Assembly (NCBI GenBank): GCA_910577085.1 | Contig: CAJTLE010000036.1 | Span: 1-22,728, forward strand | Length of the DNA: 22,728 nucleotides | Direction: 5' to 3' | DNA from: an uncultured Allobaculum sp. | Lineage (GTDB): Bacteria; Bacillota_I; Bacilli_A; Erysipelotrichales; Erysipelotrichaceae | Shown here: positions 16,455 to 22,728 of the stretch, one piece after another | How positions within the stretch are numbered: position 1 is the stretch's first letter | Layout: each line of letters starts with the position of its first letter | Position numbers and translations under genes: made by a program | Notes under the pieces: generated by a model | Database searches by the model: none | What the model was told of the DNA's origin: nothing | The model's input: only the letters and a program-made list of their open reading frames with translations

Positions 16455-16523
16455 CTTGATGAGCCCATGATAAAGGACATCCCTTATGCCCGCAACCAAC
16501 CGCCGGCTTGAAATGTGACAACT
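16455..16523 (-). promoter_or_regulatory. 69-bp regulatory module, XRE copy
   Basis: This aligns without gaps to 18382-18450 upstream of the MFS gene. The first 21 bp match at 18 positions and the last 29 bp at 25 positions (including the identical TTGAAATGTGACAACT at 16508-16523), around a 19-bp divergent centre. On the minus strand the conserved parts give AGTTGTCACATTTCAA upstream and CTTTATC with a -10-like TATCAT (16467-16472 complement) downstream. No good -35 lies at the usual distance, so an activator or an alternative sigma factor is possible. Confidence 0.65.
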
Positions 16524-16823
16524 ATCAGTTGCAAAGGCCAAAGAAAGCAGAAATTTTCCTCTTCATTCCAAGTCTCCTTCCCCGATTTTCCTCCACATTA
16601 ATTTCTGATTTTCCCCTGATTGTTCAGATATTTGGCCGAAATATGGTTTTTAAACATTATTTTGAACTGGTTTTTGAATCATTTTGCCTGAATCCGCCGT
16701 TTGTACCGGCTTCTTTTTCTCATTCCCGATCTCTTTAACCCAGACTCCAGCCAATCATTCAAATCAATCTTATCCTTACCGCAAACCGGTTAAAACGATC
16801 CACTTTTTTCATTTTTTCTGCTC
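16524..16823. other. intergenic region after the MFS gene
   Basis: About 300 bp, AT-rich, between the MFS stop and the XRE promoter module. AAAGCAGAAAT at 16544-16554 recurs at 18561-18571 upstream of the MFS gene, extending the similarity between the two upstream regions. No clear terminator for the exporter was found; T-runs near 16803-16818 lie without a good stem. No credible gene. Confidence 0.5.
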
Positions 16824-18311
16824 TCATTCTCCTTGGGTTTGGACAGTTTCATACAAAGCAGAACTCTCGTTGCGATCGCGTCCGTGATTCTTTTCATCCA
16901 GAACGTGAATCGAGGGAATCCGATAGAGGACAACCGCCATAAGACTGCACAGAAGTCCACTGACCGCAATCAGAAAACCAGATCCCTGCCCCACTGAACA
17001 ATGAAGCATTTTTGCCAGACCATCTGCTATAAGACCACCAAGTCCATAAGCCAGAACATATCCCAGCTGAGAAATGAAAAGGACAACACCCCAGATCCGT
17101 CCCTGCAGTCTGTCTTCAATGTGAGAACGGATAAGAAAATCCAGTGCCGTATTGGCGAAGGGAAAGCAGACAAAGAACAGAAAACTCATTCCTGCCAAAA
17201 AAACACCAGAACTGAACCCAAACCCACACATGGCAAGACCGGCCAGAAAGACTGACCCACACAAAACAGGGACGAAATGAGAATGGAGTCCGCGTGCCCC
17301 CAGATATAAACTTCCCGCCAGCATTCCCATTCCACCGACCGTTTCAACCCAGGCCAGTGTGGAAGAAGAAGCCTGATCCAGAATAAATGGCTGACTAAGG
17401 ACCTGAACAATACCGATAAAGAAAGTCAGGCCTGCAAGCAGACCAAGCAGATACGCCAGTCCCGGAGTTTTTTGAAGTGGTTTTCTGATTTCTTTGAGAT
17501 CCTCCAGCATACCTGTCCTCAAAGAAGAATCAGAAGAAAGGTCGGAAGCAGCCTCTGAAGCAAATTCAGAAGCAGCCTCTGCGGCTGTGTCACCAACAAC
17601 AAGATCAGAAGCAGAACTGGAATTCTGATGAATTCCTTGTTTACGGATCAATCCTGCACAAAATACCGTTGGGAAAAAAGTCAGTGCATCAAATCCCAGT
17701 AAAGTCTCAATTCCACTGTGAACCATCAGCCATCCGGCAAGCATTGGGGCAATCAGATACCGGGCAGCCCCGGCCAGAGAAATCAGGCCGCTGGCTCTGG
17801 CATATTCTTCCGGGGTGAGTAAATCTGTAATGGTTGCCCGGAAGGCTGGCTCGAGCAGCACCGAAAACAATGAACTGACAAACAGACCAAGACAGATCTG
17901 AATCAAACTGGCTCCACCATGACGCAGGCAAAACCAGATGTACAAAATTCCCAGGGCAGAAAGACCATCTCCAAGCATCATCAAAAGCCGTCGATCGTAC
18001 CGATCGGCAAGCCACCCGGCAACCAATGAACAAAACAAAGAAGGAGCAAAAGCCGCCAGTGAAATCATTGCGGTTGCATTGGCACTGCCTGTGTTCTGGA
18101 ACACATAGACCGCCAGACCAAAACTGGTCAGCCCGCTGCCAATGGATGAAATCAGCTCTCCTCCCCACAAAAGCAGAAACAACCGCTGGTTCTGCCTGGT
18201 GATTTTCCTTTTGTTCGCCATGGGGTGTAACTCTGGTTTCTGGTCCTTGGATCGTTTCCTTTTCAGTTTCCGGTCAAATCCTTGATCGGTTTTATTGGTT
18301 ACAAGTTTCAT
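16824..18311 (-). CDS. MFS exporter, MefA/EntS-like
   Basis: Inner-membrane proton-driven exporter of 495 residues with about 12 predicted spans. A basic N-terminus of about 40 residues precedes LFLLLWGGELISSIGSGLTS, a pattern of the macrolide-efflux (MefA) / EntS branch. The loop motif GWLADRYDRRLLMMLGD matches the MFS motif A. The central loop is unusually long, acidic and Ser/Ala-rich, with an 8-residue internal repeat (AASEFASE, AASDLSSD). The substrate is unknown; drug or siderophore export cannot be told from sequence. AAAAGGAG lies six bases before the ATG at 18311. A second AAAAGGAG further up also fits a GTG at 18341 (ten residues longer). It shares a promoter module with the downstream membrane XRE regulator. 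Confidence 0.87.
   Translation of the reverse strand: MKLVTNKTDQGFDRKLKRKRSKDQKPELHPMANKRKITRQNQRLFLLLWGGELISSIGSGLTSFGLAVYVFQNTGSANATAMISLAAFAPSLFCSLVAGWLADRYDRRLLMMLGDGLSALGILYIWFCLRHGGASLIQICLGLFVSSLFSVLLEPAFRATITDLLTPEEYARASGLISLAGAARYLIAPMLAGWLMVHSGIETLLGFDALTFFPTVFCAGLIRKQGIHQNSSSASDLVVGDTAAEAASEFASEAASDLSSDSSLRTGMLEDLKEIRKPLQKTPGLAYLLGLLAGLTFFIGIVQVLSQPFILDQASSSTLAWVETVGGMGMLAGSLYLGARGLHSHFVPVLCGSVFLAGLAMCGFGFSSGVFLAGMSFLFFVCFPFANTALDFLIRSHIEDRLQGRIWGVVLFISQLGYVLAYGLGGLIADGLAKMLHCSVGQGSGFLIAVSGLLCSLMAVVLYRIPSIHVLDEKNHGRDRNESSALYETVQTQGE
17545..17581. repeat. 24-bp period repeat in the exporter central loop
   Basis: GAAGCAGCCTCTG occurs at 17545-17557 and again at 17569-17581, encoding the eight-residue repeat of the acidic Ser/Ala loop. 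A local in-frame duplication explains the long loop. Confidence 0.65.
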
Positions 18312-18345
18312 ACGGATCTCCTTTTCCCTGGCCGGATCCACACAT
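18292..18345 (-). CDS. possible 17-codon upstream ORF overlapping the MFS start
   Basis: ATG (18343-18345), with AAAAGGAG four bases upstream, reads MCGSGQGKGDPYETCNQ and ends at TAA after the exporter ATG, in another frame. Known mef and related resistance genes use leader peptides, so this deserves notice. However, the same ribosome binding site also fits an in-frame GTG at 18341, which would simply lengthen the exporter. Confidence 0.3.
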   Translation of the reverse strand: MCGSGQGKGDPYETCNQ

Positions 18346-18351
18346 CCGGCT
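18334..18351 (-). promoter_or_regulatory. hairpin in the MFS leader
   Basis: On the minus strand GCCGGAT pairs with ATCCGGC around a short loop. The stem covers the possible upstream start codons and sits between two AAAAGGAG sites. It ends about seven bases before the ribosome binding site of the ATG at 18311. Position and following sequence (GATCCGG, then AAAGGA) parallel the XRE leader. Confidence 0.55.
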
Positions 18352-18381
18352 CCTTTTCAGCTTTATCAAGTCAGCTGCAGA

Positions 18382-18450
18382 CTTGATGGGCCTAGGATAA
18401 AGAGTTGGAGAATCACCTTCTACCAACTGTCAGTTTGAAATGTGACAACT
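18382..18450 (-). promoter_or_regulatory. 69-bp regulatory module, MFS copy
   Basis: Second copy of the module described at 16455-16523, about 70 bases upstream of the exporter start. On the minus strand AGTTGTCACATTTCAA (18435-18450) is identical in both copies, GTTGGT is conserved, and the -10-like element is TATCCT (18394-18399 complement). Most differences outside the 19-bp centre are transitions, consistent with selection on specific positions after duplication. Confidence 0.65.
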
Positions 18451-18646
18451 TCCAGACGCTCAACCTTCAGGAAACCATCTTTTTCCCTTCCCGAATCTCG
18501 CAATTTCCAGTTGCAAATACAGGAATTGTCCCTTTACAAAAGTCAAAAGGTTCCAGTTACAAAGCAGAAATCCTCCACTTGTTGCCAACCTTTTCAAAGC
18601 AATTCTGGAAAATATCCCTCCGATATCTTTCAAGGGTCCAAACAAA
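18451..18646. other. intergenic region upstream of the MFS module
   Basis: This contains TTCCAGTTGCAAA (18505-18517) and TTCCAGTTACAAA (18551-18563), 46 bp apart. The related CAGTTGCAAA also occurs at 16526-16535 beside the other module. AAAGCAGAAAT at 18561-18571 matches 16544-16554. These may be extra binding sites of the same regulator. Short reading frames on the plus strand are not credited. Confidence 0.4.
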
Positions 18647-18682
18647 AAACGGCATCGATTTTCTGGAGAATCGATGCCGTTT
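18647..18682 (-). terminator. Rho-independent terminator after the AKR gene
   Basis: Perfect 14-bp stem, AAACGGCATCGATT (18647-18660) with AATCGATGCCGTTT (18669-18682), and an eight-base loop. On the minus strand it is followed by a run of T. It ends the aldo/keto reductase transcript and shields the MFS promoter. Confidence 0.9.
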
Positions 18683-18752
18683 GAATTGAACTTGAAAATT
18701 GAGATTGGTGTTTTAGTTTCAGTGGAAGGAAAAAAGAGATCAAGACTCTTGT

Positions 18753-19604
18753 TTAGTCGTGGATTTTCATGCCATGAAGCATTTCCGCAAATGCTGGAGA
18801 GCTGTGATCAACGATATTGCTCTTGCCAAGATCCAGAGAAGCGATTTCCTTAATTTCTTCTGGAGTCAGTTCAAAATCCCAGATATTGAAGTTTTCGATG
18901 ATTCTTTCTTTATGAACAGATTTTGGAATGACAACAACACCGCGCTGAACGTTCCAGCGTAAGATGACCTGACCGACAGTCTTGTTATGTGCCTGGGCGA
19001 TCTTAACCAGAACCGGGTTGGTGAAGATTCCAAATTTACCTTCCGCAAAAGGGCCCCAGGCTTCCGGCTGAACATGATATTTCTTCATGGTTTCCAGGGC
19101 TTGTGGCTGCTGGAAGAATGGATGGAGTTCAACCTGGTCAACCACCGGCTGAACATCAACCGTTAAGCAGAAATCTGCCAAGCGTGCTGGATAGAAGTTG
19201 GAAACACCGATTGCTTTGAGGATTCCGGCACGATAAGCCTCTTCCATTGCCCGCCATGCGCCATAAATATCGCCCATTGGCTGGTGGATCAAAAGCAGAT
19301 CGATGTAATCTGTATCGAGTTTTTTCAGACTGGTCTGGATGGCTTTTTTGGCACCTTCATAGCTTGCATCCTGAACCCACAGTTTGGTGGTTAAGAAGAT
19401 ATCTTTGCGATCAACGCCGCTTTTCTTGATGGCACGGCCAACGGCTTCTTCGTTCATGTAGGCAGCAGCAGTATCGATCAGACGATAGCCAGCATCTAAA
19501 GCATCAATCACTGCCTGTTCGCACTGTGCTGGATCTGGTACCTGGAAAACTCCGAAGCCTTCCATTGGCATTTTCAGACCGTTATTTAATGTTACGTATT
19601 CCAT
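18753..19604 (-). CDS. aldo/keto reductase (AKR5-like)
   Basis: Cytosolic NADPH-dependent oxidoreductase of 283 residues, of the 2,5-diketo-gluconate / glyoxal reductase type. The catalytic tetrad is complete: D44 (LIDTAAAY), Y49, K74 (TTKLW) and H107 (LLIHQP). GVSNFYPARL and the cofactor motif VVIPKSVHKERIIENFNIWDF (IPKS) match the family. The ATG at 19604 has AAGGAGG eight bases upstream, with a short hairpin (19620-19634) directly before that. It diverges from a LysR regulator across 125 bp containing an LTTR-type box, so induction by that regulator is likely. The physiological substrate (probably a small aldehyde, methylglyoxal or sugar keto-acid) cannot be fixed from sequence. Confidence 0.93.
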   Translation of the reverse strand: MEYVTLNNGLKMPMEGFGVFQVPDPAQCEQAVIDALDAGYRLIDTAAAYMNEEAVGRAIKKSGVDRKDIFLTTKLWVQDASYEGAKKAIQTSLKKLDTDYIDLLLIHQPMGDIYGAWRAMEEAYRAGILKAIGVSNFYPARLADFCLTVDVQPVVDQVELHPFFQQPQALETMKKYHVQPEAWGPFAEGKFGIFTNPVLVKIAQAHNKTVGQVILRWNVQRGVVVIPKSVHKERIIENFNIWDFELTPEEIKEIASLDLGKSNIVDHSSPAFAEMLHGMKIHD

Positions 19605-19704
19605 AGAGTTGCCCTCCTTGACAGGATCTCTGTCTGTCTTTCTTCAACTGTCTTCAGGATAAAACTGCCCAAGAAGAAAAGATAATACCAATTCTTTAAG
19701 GAGC

Positions 19705-19721
19705 TATAAGAAACGCTTATA
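19705..19721. promoter_or_regulatory. LysR-type operator between AKR and lysR-type gene
   Basis: TATAAG-N5-CTTATA is a perfect 6-bp inverted repeat with the T-N11-A core of LTTR boxes. One half (19705-19710) falls on the -35 slot of the AKR promoter, 17 bp from the -10-like TATTAT (19682-19687 complement). The other half overlaps TATACT (19718-19723), the probable -10 of the LysR gene. One site could thus activate the AKR gene and repress the regulator. Confidence 0.7.
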
Positions 19722-19729
19722 CTGAATCT

Positions 19730-20605
19730 ATGATTGACCTTCGCTTATGGGAAGTTCTGGTGGCTTTTGATCAGGAGGGCACCCTGCAAAAGGCCGCTGA
19801 CTTTCTTCACATTTCTCAGCCCGCCATCTCTCAGTCCTTACGCCGACTGGAAAACGAACTTGGCGTCCCATTATGCATTCGTTCCCATCGCAATCGGGTT
19901 GTTCTCAACGAAACGGGTCAGCAAGCCGCTAAAGAAGCCAGAGCACTTCTCGAAAAGGCCCAGCAACTGGAAGACCAGATTCGAACCATGCAGACCATCC
20001 AGATTGGAACCTGTGCCCCGCTTCCCGAATGGCAGCTTGAAAAAACCATCCGCAGCCAGTTTGGATCCAAGGCACATTTTGTTTTAAAGGATGATCCTGT
20101 AAAACTGCTTGAAGATCTGAAAACCGGTCAGGATTTTCTGGTGATCATTAGCGAGCCGGTCGATGATCCTGATCTGTATTGTCATTACCTGACCACAGAA
20201 ACGCTGGATCTGGCTGTTCCCCAAAACCATCCGCTGGCGGCCAAAGAAAAAATTATGCTGGAAGACCTTGCCGGTCAGAATCTGCTTCTTTACAAAAGAA
20301 TCGGTTACTGGAATCGTCTGGTCCAGGAAAAGCTGCCCAATACGCATTTTCTTTCCATCGACAATCGGCCGACTTTTACCAGCGCGGCAATTCTTGGCGC
20401 CTTTCCCTACTTTACTTCCCGGGCTGTGGTCGATACCAACCCGACTGTTGTCATCCGTCCCCTGGAGGGGATGCAGATGGACTTCTATCTGGTCTGCCTC
20501 AAAGACAACCTGCAGGCCCACCGCCTGATTCAAAAGATCTGCCAGAACAAAGACGATGAAGAACGCTTTGACTTTTTCAAAGTTGACCAGTCGCCGGAAG
20601 AATGA
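19730..20605 (+). CDS. LysR-family transcriptional regulator
   Basis: The protein has 291 residues. The winged helix-turn-helix at residues 1-60 (LQKAADFLHISQPAISQSLR, RLENELGVPLCIR) is classic for LysR, followed by a substrate-binding domain (about 90-285). It lies between two aldo/keto reductase genes, divergent from one and 223 bp before the other, and probably regulates at least the divergent one. The start at 19730 has no ribosome binding site; the AAGGAG at 19698-19703 is too far. TATACT ends six bases before the ATG, so the mRNA may begin at or next to the start codon (leaderless). The inducer is unknown. Confidence 0.9.
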   Translation: MIDLRLWEVLVAFDQEGTLQKAADFLHISQPAISQSLRRLENELGVPLCIRSHRNRVVLNETGQQAAKEARALLEKAQQLEDQIRTMQTIQIGTCAPLPEWQLEKTIRSQFGSKAHFVLKDDPVKLLEDLKTGQDFLVIISEPVDDPDLYCHYLTTETLDLAVPQNHPLAAKEKIMLEDLAGQNLLLYKRIGYWNRLVQEKLPNTHFLSIDNRPTFTSAAILGAFPYFTSRAVVDTNPTVVIRPLEGMQMDFYLVCLKDNLQAHRLIQKICQNKDDEERFDFFKVDQSPEE

Positions 20606-20828
20606 GATACAGACACCTGAGAGCAGAAATCTGAAAGCGCAGGTCTGAAAACAGAAGTCTTCCAGCAGGAACAGGAGGCATGCCGAAAAGCAAATTTATT
20701 GAAAAGTTGTATCCCACAAGCCGTAATGGCTTATCATGAAAGACAAGCACTCCTGAAAGCCGGATTCGTCCATCAACCTAACCAATCTGATCCCGGCTTC
20801 AGGTCATCCCAGAAAGGAAAACTAAACA
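20606..20828 (+). other. spacer between LysR gene and second AKR gene, with leader hairpin
   Basis: This holds degenerate AGAAATCTGAAAG / AGGTCTGAAAACAG repeats at 20624-20660. A hairpin candidate, CTGAAAGCCGG (20753-20763) with CCGGCTTCAG (20793-20802), has one bulged A and a long loop, and lies ten bases before the AKR ribosome binding site. An 18-codon ORF from ATG 20681 follows AGGAGG with almost no spacing and is not credited. No strong promoter was recognised, so co-transcription from the LysR gene is possible. Confidence 0.4.
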
Positions 20829-21752
20829 ATGAAAACTATGGAATTAGGAACAAGCAACCTCAATGTGCCTTGCATTGCGGTTGGCTGTATGCGCCTTAAT
20901 GAACTCAATGAAGACCAGCAGGTGGAATGGATCCGCTGGTGCATCGACAATGGTCTCAACTTCTTCGACCATGCCGATATTTATGGCGGCGGAACCTGCG
21001 AGACCATGTTTGCGAAGGCCTTTGCCAAAACCGGCTATAAGCGGGAAGACATTCTTCTTCAAAGCAAATGCGGAATCGTCCCTGGGGTTATGTATGATTT
21101 TGACAAAGACTACATCCTCAAAAGCGTTGATGGCATTCTCGAACGCCTCAACACCACTTACCTCGATGTCCTGCTTTTACACCGCCCGGACGCCCTGATG
21201 GATCCAAAAGAAGTTGCAGAAGCCTTTGATGAACTCTATGAATCCAAAAAAGTTCGTCACTTCGGTGTTTCCAACTTCAACCCGATGCAGATTGAACTGC
21301 TTCAGAAATACGTTCACCAGCCATTACTCGTTGACCAGCTACAGTTCTCCATCGTCAACAGCTGGATGATCAGTGAAGGTTTTGAAGTCAACATGCCAAC
21401 AGATGGCGCCGTCATGCGCGATGGCTCCATTCTGGAATACCTGCGTCTGCATGACATGAGCATCCAGACCTGGTCTCCGTTCCAGTATGGAGACTGGGAA
21501 GGTGTCTTCATTGGCAACCGCGAAAAATTCCCGGAACTCAATGACGTCCTGGATGAACTTGCAGCCAAATACAATGTCACGCCAACCGCTATTGCGGCTG
21601 CATGGATCTTCCGTTATCCAGCAAGCGTTCAGCTGATTGCGGGAACGACCAAGATCAGCCGTATGAAAGAAATCATTGCCGGTATGAACCTCAAACTCGA
21701 CCGGGCTGAATGGTATCGCCTCTACATGGCTGCCGGTCATCGTCTGCCTTAG
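20829..21752 (+). CDS. aldo/keto reductase, YdhF-like
   Basis: Cytosolic NADPH-dependent oxidoreductase of 307 residues, from a different branch than the AKR at 18753-19604 and closest in pattern to E. coli YdhF. The tetrad is D47 (FFDHADIYGGG), Y52, K80 (QSKCGI) and H118 (LLLHRPD). GVSNFNPMQIELLQ and VQLIAGTTKISRMKEI, the cofactor segment with GTT in place of IPKS, fit that branch. The ATG at 20829 follows AAAGGAAAAC. It is downstream of the LysR gene in the same orientation and may be part of its regulon. The substrate is unknown. Confidence 0.92.
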   Translation: MKTMELGTSNLNVPCIAVGCMRLNELNEDQQVEWIRWCIDNGLNFFDHADIYGGGTCETMFAKAFAKTGYKREDILLQSKCGIVPGVMYDFDKDYILKSVDGILERLNTTYLDVLLLHRPDALMDPKEVAEAFDELYESKKVRHFGVSNFNPMQIELLQKYVHQPLLVDQLQFSIVNSWMISEGFEVNMPTDGAVMRDGSILEYLRLHDMSIQTWSPFQYGDWEGVFIGNREKFPELNDVLDELAAKYNVTPTAIAAAWIFRYPASVQLIAGTTKISRMKEIIAGMNLKLDRAEWYRLYMAAGHRLP

Positions 21753-21827
21753 TCTTTGCTCTTTTTCTTAACAGATTCCAGATCTGCACAAACAGCAGGC
21801 AACGAACAGCTAAAAAAGTGAATATAA

Positions 21828-21870
21828 AAAAGTCATAGCCGCAGGCTCCGCCTGTCTGGCTATGACTTTT
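21828..21870. terminator. bidirectional Rho-independent terminator
   Basis: AAAAGTCATAGCC (21828-21840) pairs with GGCTATGACTTTT (21858-21870), and an inner GCAGGC/GCCTGT stem extends it. T-runs lie on both sides. It separates the YdhF-like gene from the convergent bglA remnant. Confidence 0.9.
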
Positions 21871-22030
21871 CTTTTGGTCTTCGATTTGATTTCCTGGAAT
21901 TTTTAAATCTGTTTCAGATTTGTTTGGGAGATTGAGTATTTACCTGCAGATGGCCTGTCGCAAATCACCTGCAGGAAAGCAGCGATTGCCTCTATGGAAT
22001 CAAGATCAGTTTTTTGAAAAGAGTGCTGGC
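21871..22030. other. spacer after the bglA remnant
   Basis: About 160 bp without a gene. ACCTGCAG occurs at about 21951-21958 and again near 21967-21974 as part of the palindrome CCTGCAGG. No function is assigned. Confidence 0.4.
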
Positions 22031-22537
22031 TTATTGAGCTGGTGCTTCTTCTTTCCTGGCTCTGGAAGTCCAGTCAAGATTTTCCCAATTAGAATCAATG
22101 ACTTGTTTGTACCAGTAGAAAGAGTCTTTGCGCATCCGCTTCAGGCTGCCGTTGCCCTTATCGTCAAGGTCAACATAGACCATACCGTAGCGTTTTTTCA
22201 TCTCACCGGTTCCGGCACTGACGATATCAATGCAGCCCCATGGTGTGTAGCCAAGGACCGGAACACGGTCGATTTCGACTGCTTTCTTGAGCTCGCGGAT
22301 GTGGTCGGCGAGATACTGAATGCGCTCGTCATCATGAATCGAGCCATCTTCTTCAACAACATCGATATTTCCCATGCCGTTTTCAACGACAAACAGCGGC
22401 TTCTGGTAACGATCGTACAGTTCGTTGAGCACAAAACGTAATCCCTGTGGATCCACTGGCCAGCCCCATGGTGTCTTTTTCAGATATGGGTTTGGAGCAG
22501 CCTGCTGTCCGCCAGTCGTCGTTGTATTTGGCGATCC
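22031..22537 (-). pseudogene. bglA: 6-phospho-beta-glucosidase (GH1), C-terminal fragment only
   Basis: The last 169 codons of a GH1 enzyme. In its complete form this enzyme hydrolyses PTS-imported phospho-beta-glucosides and is usually about 470-480 residues. Visible are NPYLKKTPWGWPVDPQGLR, the nucleophile motif FVVENGMGN (Glu codon at 22382-22384), the LGYTPWGCIDIVSAGTGEMK segment and KRYGMVYVDLDDKGNG. Upstream the reading frame continues only to GGA at 22535-22537, then meets TAG and sequence with no GH1 character. The acid/base region and the N-terminal two thirds are missing, so the enzyme would be inactive. Either a mobile element or rearrangement cut the gene, or the assembly misjoined a repeat here. 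The gene symbol is by family resemblance. Confidence 0.85.
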
Positions 22538-22728
22538 TAACTATTAAATGTCAAGTGTAAATGCAGAGTAATCAGAAAAAAATCAGTTCTACCGTATGCA
22601 GGTACATTTGCCTTGATAGAGAAGGCAATCTCTGGATTACGTTTATGTTTTTTGGTAAAAATGGGCGCACTAAAAAGAACTTTACAGAATCAAAATTTCT
22701 GAAAGCGATTTCATGCGCTTGCTGTCAG
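22538..22728 (+). CDS. unknown ORF, open to the window edge, in AT-rich junction DNA
   Basis: An ATG at 22561 opens 56 codons with no stop to the edge. The product begins MQSNQKKISSTVCRY and continues with LDREGNLWITFMFFGKNGR and ...KAISCACC, basic with several cysteines. No clear ribosome binding site precedes it. The DNA from 22538 on is more AT-rich than the bglA remnant. A TTGACA hexamer (22549-22554, minus strand) points toward the break, a feature seen at ends of some insertion sequences. I do not recognise the protein; it could be the start of a mobile-element gene or chance. Confidence 0.35.

Noticed and set aside
18405..18689. Plus-strand ORFs of 80-94 codons upstream of the MFS gene, sharing LKCDN(F/Y)Q with a 76-codon ORF at 16508
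   Set aside because: The shared residues are the translation of the repeated TTGAAATGTGACAACT module. The frames otherwise differ, lack ribosome binding sites, and one runs across the AKR terminator.

Overview
The window looks like a chromosomal contig of a low-to-mid GC Firmicute, most likely an Erysipelotrichia-type gut bacterium. That rests on the partial 16S sequence (the motif following the V3 region and the GAATTTTCGTCAATGGGCG-type block), the AAAGGAG-type ribosome binding sites and the carbohydrate-PTS gene content. The placement is an inference from memory, not from a search. The two window edges fall in a truncated 16S gene (left) and a broken bglA remnant plus unrelated AT-rich DNA (right). 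This is what one expects when an assembly stops at repeats.

Layout. Positions 1-1020 hold the 5' part of a 16S rRNA gene on the minus strand with its leader (boxA) and two tandem promoters, each preceded by the same 9-bp inverted repeat. A decayed small gene follows (1138-1477, minus). Positions 1790-4336 encode a large Suv3-like (eukaryotic mitochondrial type) DExH helicase with a C-terminal zinc ribbon, the least ordinary gene here. It converges on deoC across a bidirectional terminator. Next on the minus strand come an NlpC/P60 lipoprotein and a membrane-anchored class A beta-lactamase-like serine hydrolase (a cell-wall pair), then an M42 aminopeptidase.

Positions 9957-14917 form a trehalose module: a GntR-type repressor (treR), a trehalose PTS permease with B, C and A domains (treP) and trehalose-6-phosphate hydrolase (treC). 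Two identical TGTACGTACA palindromes sit on the treP promoter. Trehalose would be imported as trehalose-6-phosphate and cleaved to glucose and glucose-6-phosphate.

Positions 15211-18311 carry an XRE regulator with six membrane segments and a MefA-like MFS exporter, both on the minus strand. Both are preceded by an almost identical 69-bp promoter-region module and by leaders with a hairpin next to the ribosome binding site and a short upstream ORF overlapping the gene start. This suggests co-regulation. Positions 18753-21752 hold two aldo/keto reductases around a LysR regulator, with an LTTR-type box in the divergent promoter region. The window ends with the C-terminal third of a GH1 6-phospho-beta-glucosidase, cut at about 22538 by unrelated sequence containing an ORF open to the edge.

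No tRNA gene, CRISPR array or complete mobile element was seen. The best candidates for something undescribed are the bacterial Suv3-like helicase and the twin regulatory modules. Neither amounts to a demonstrated new system.
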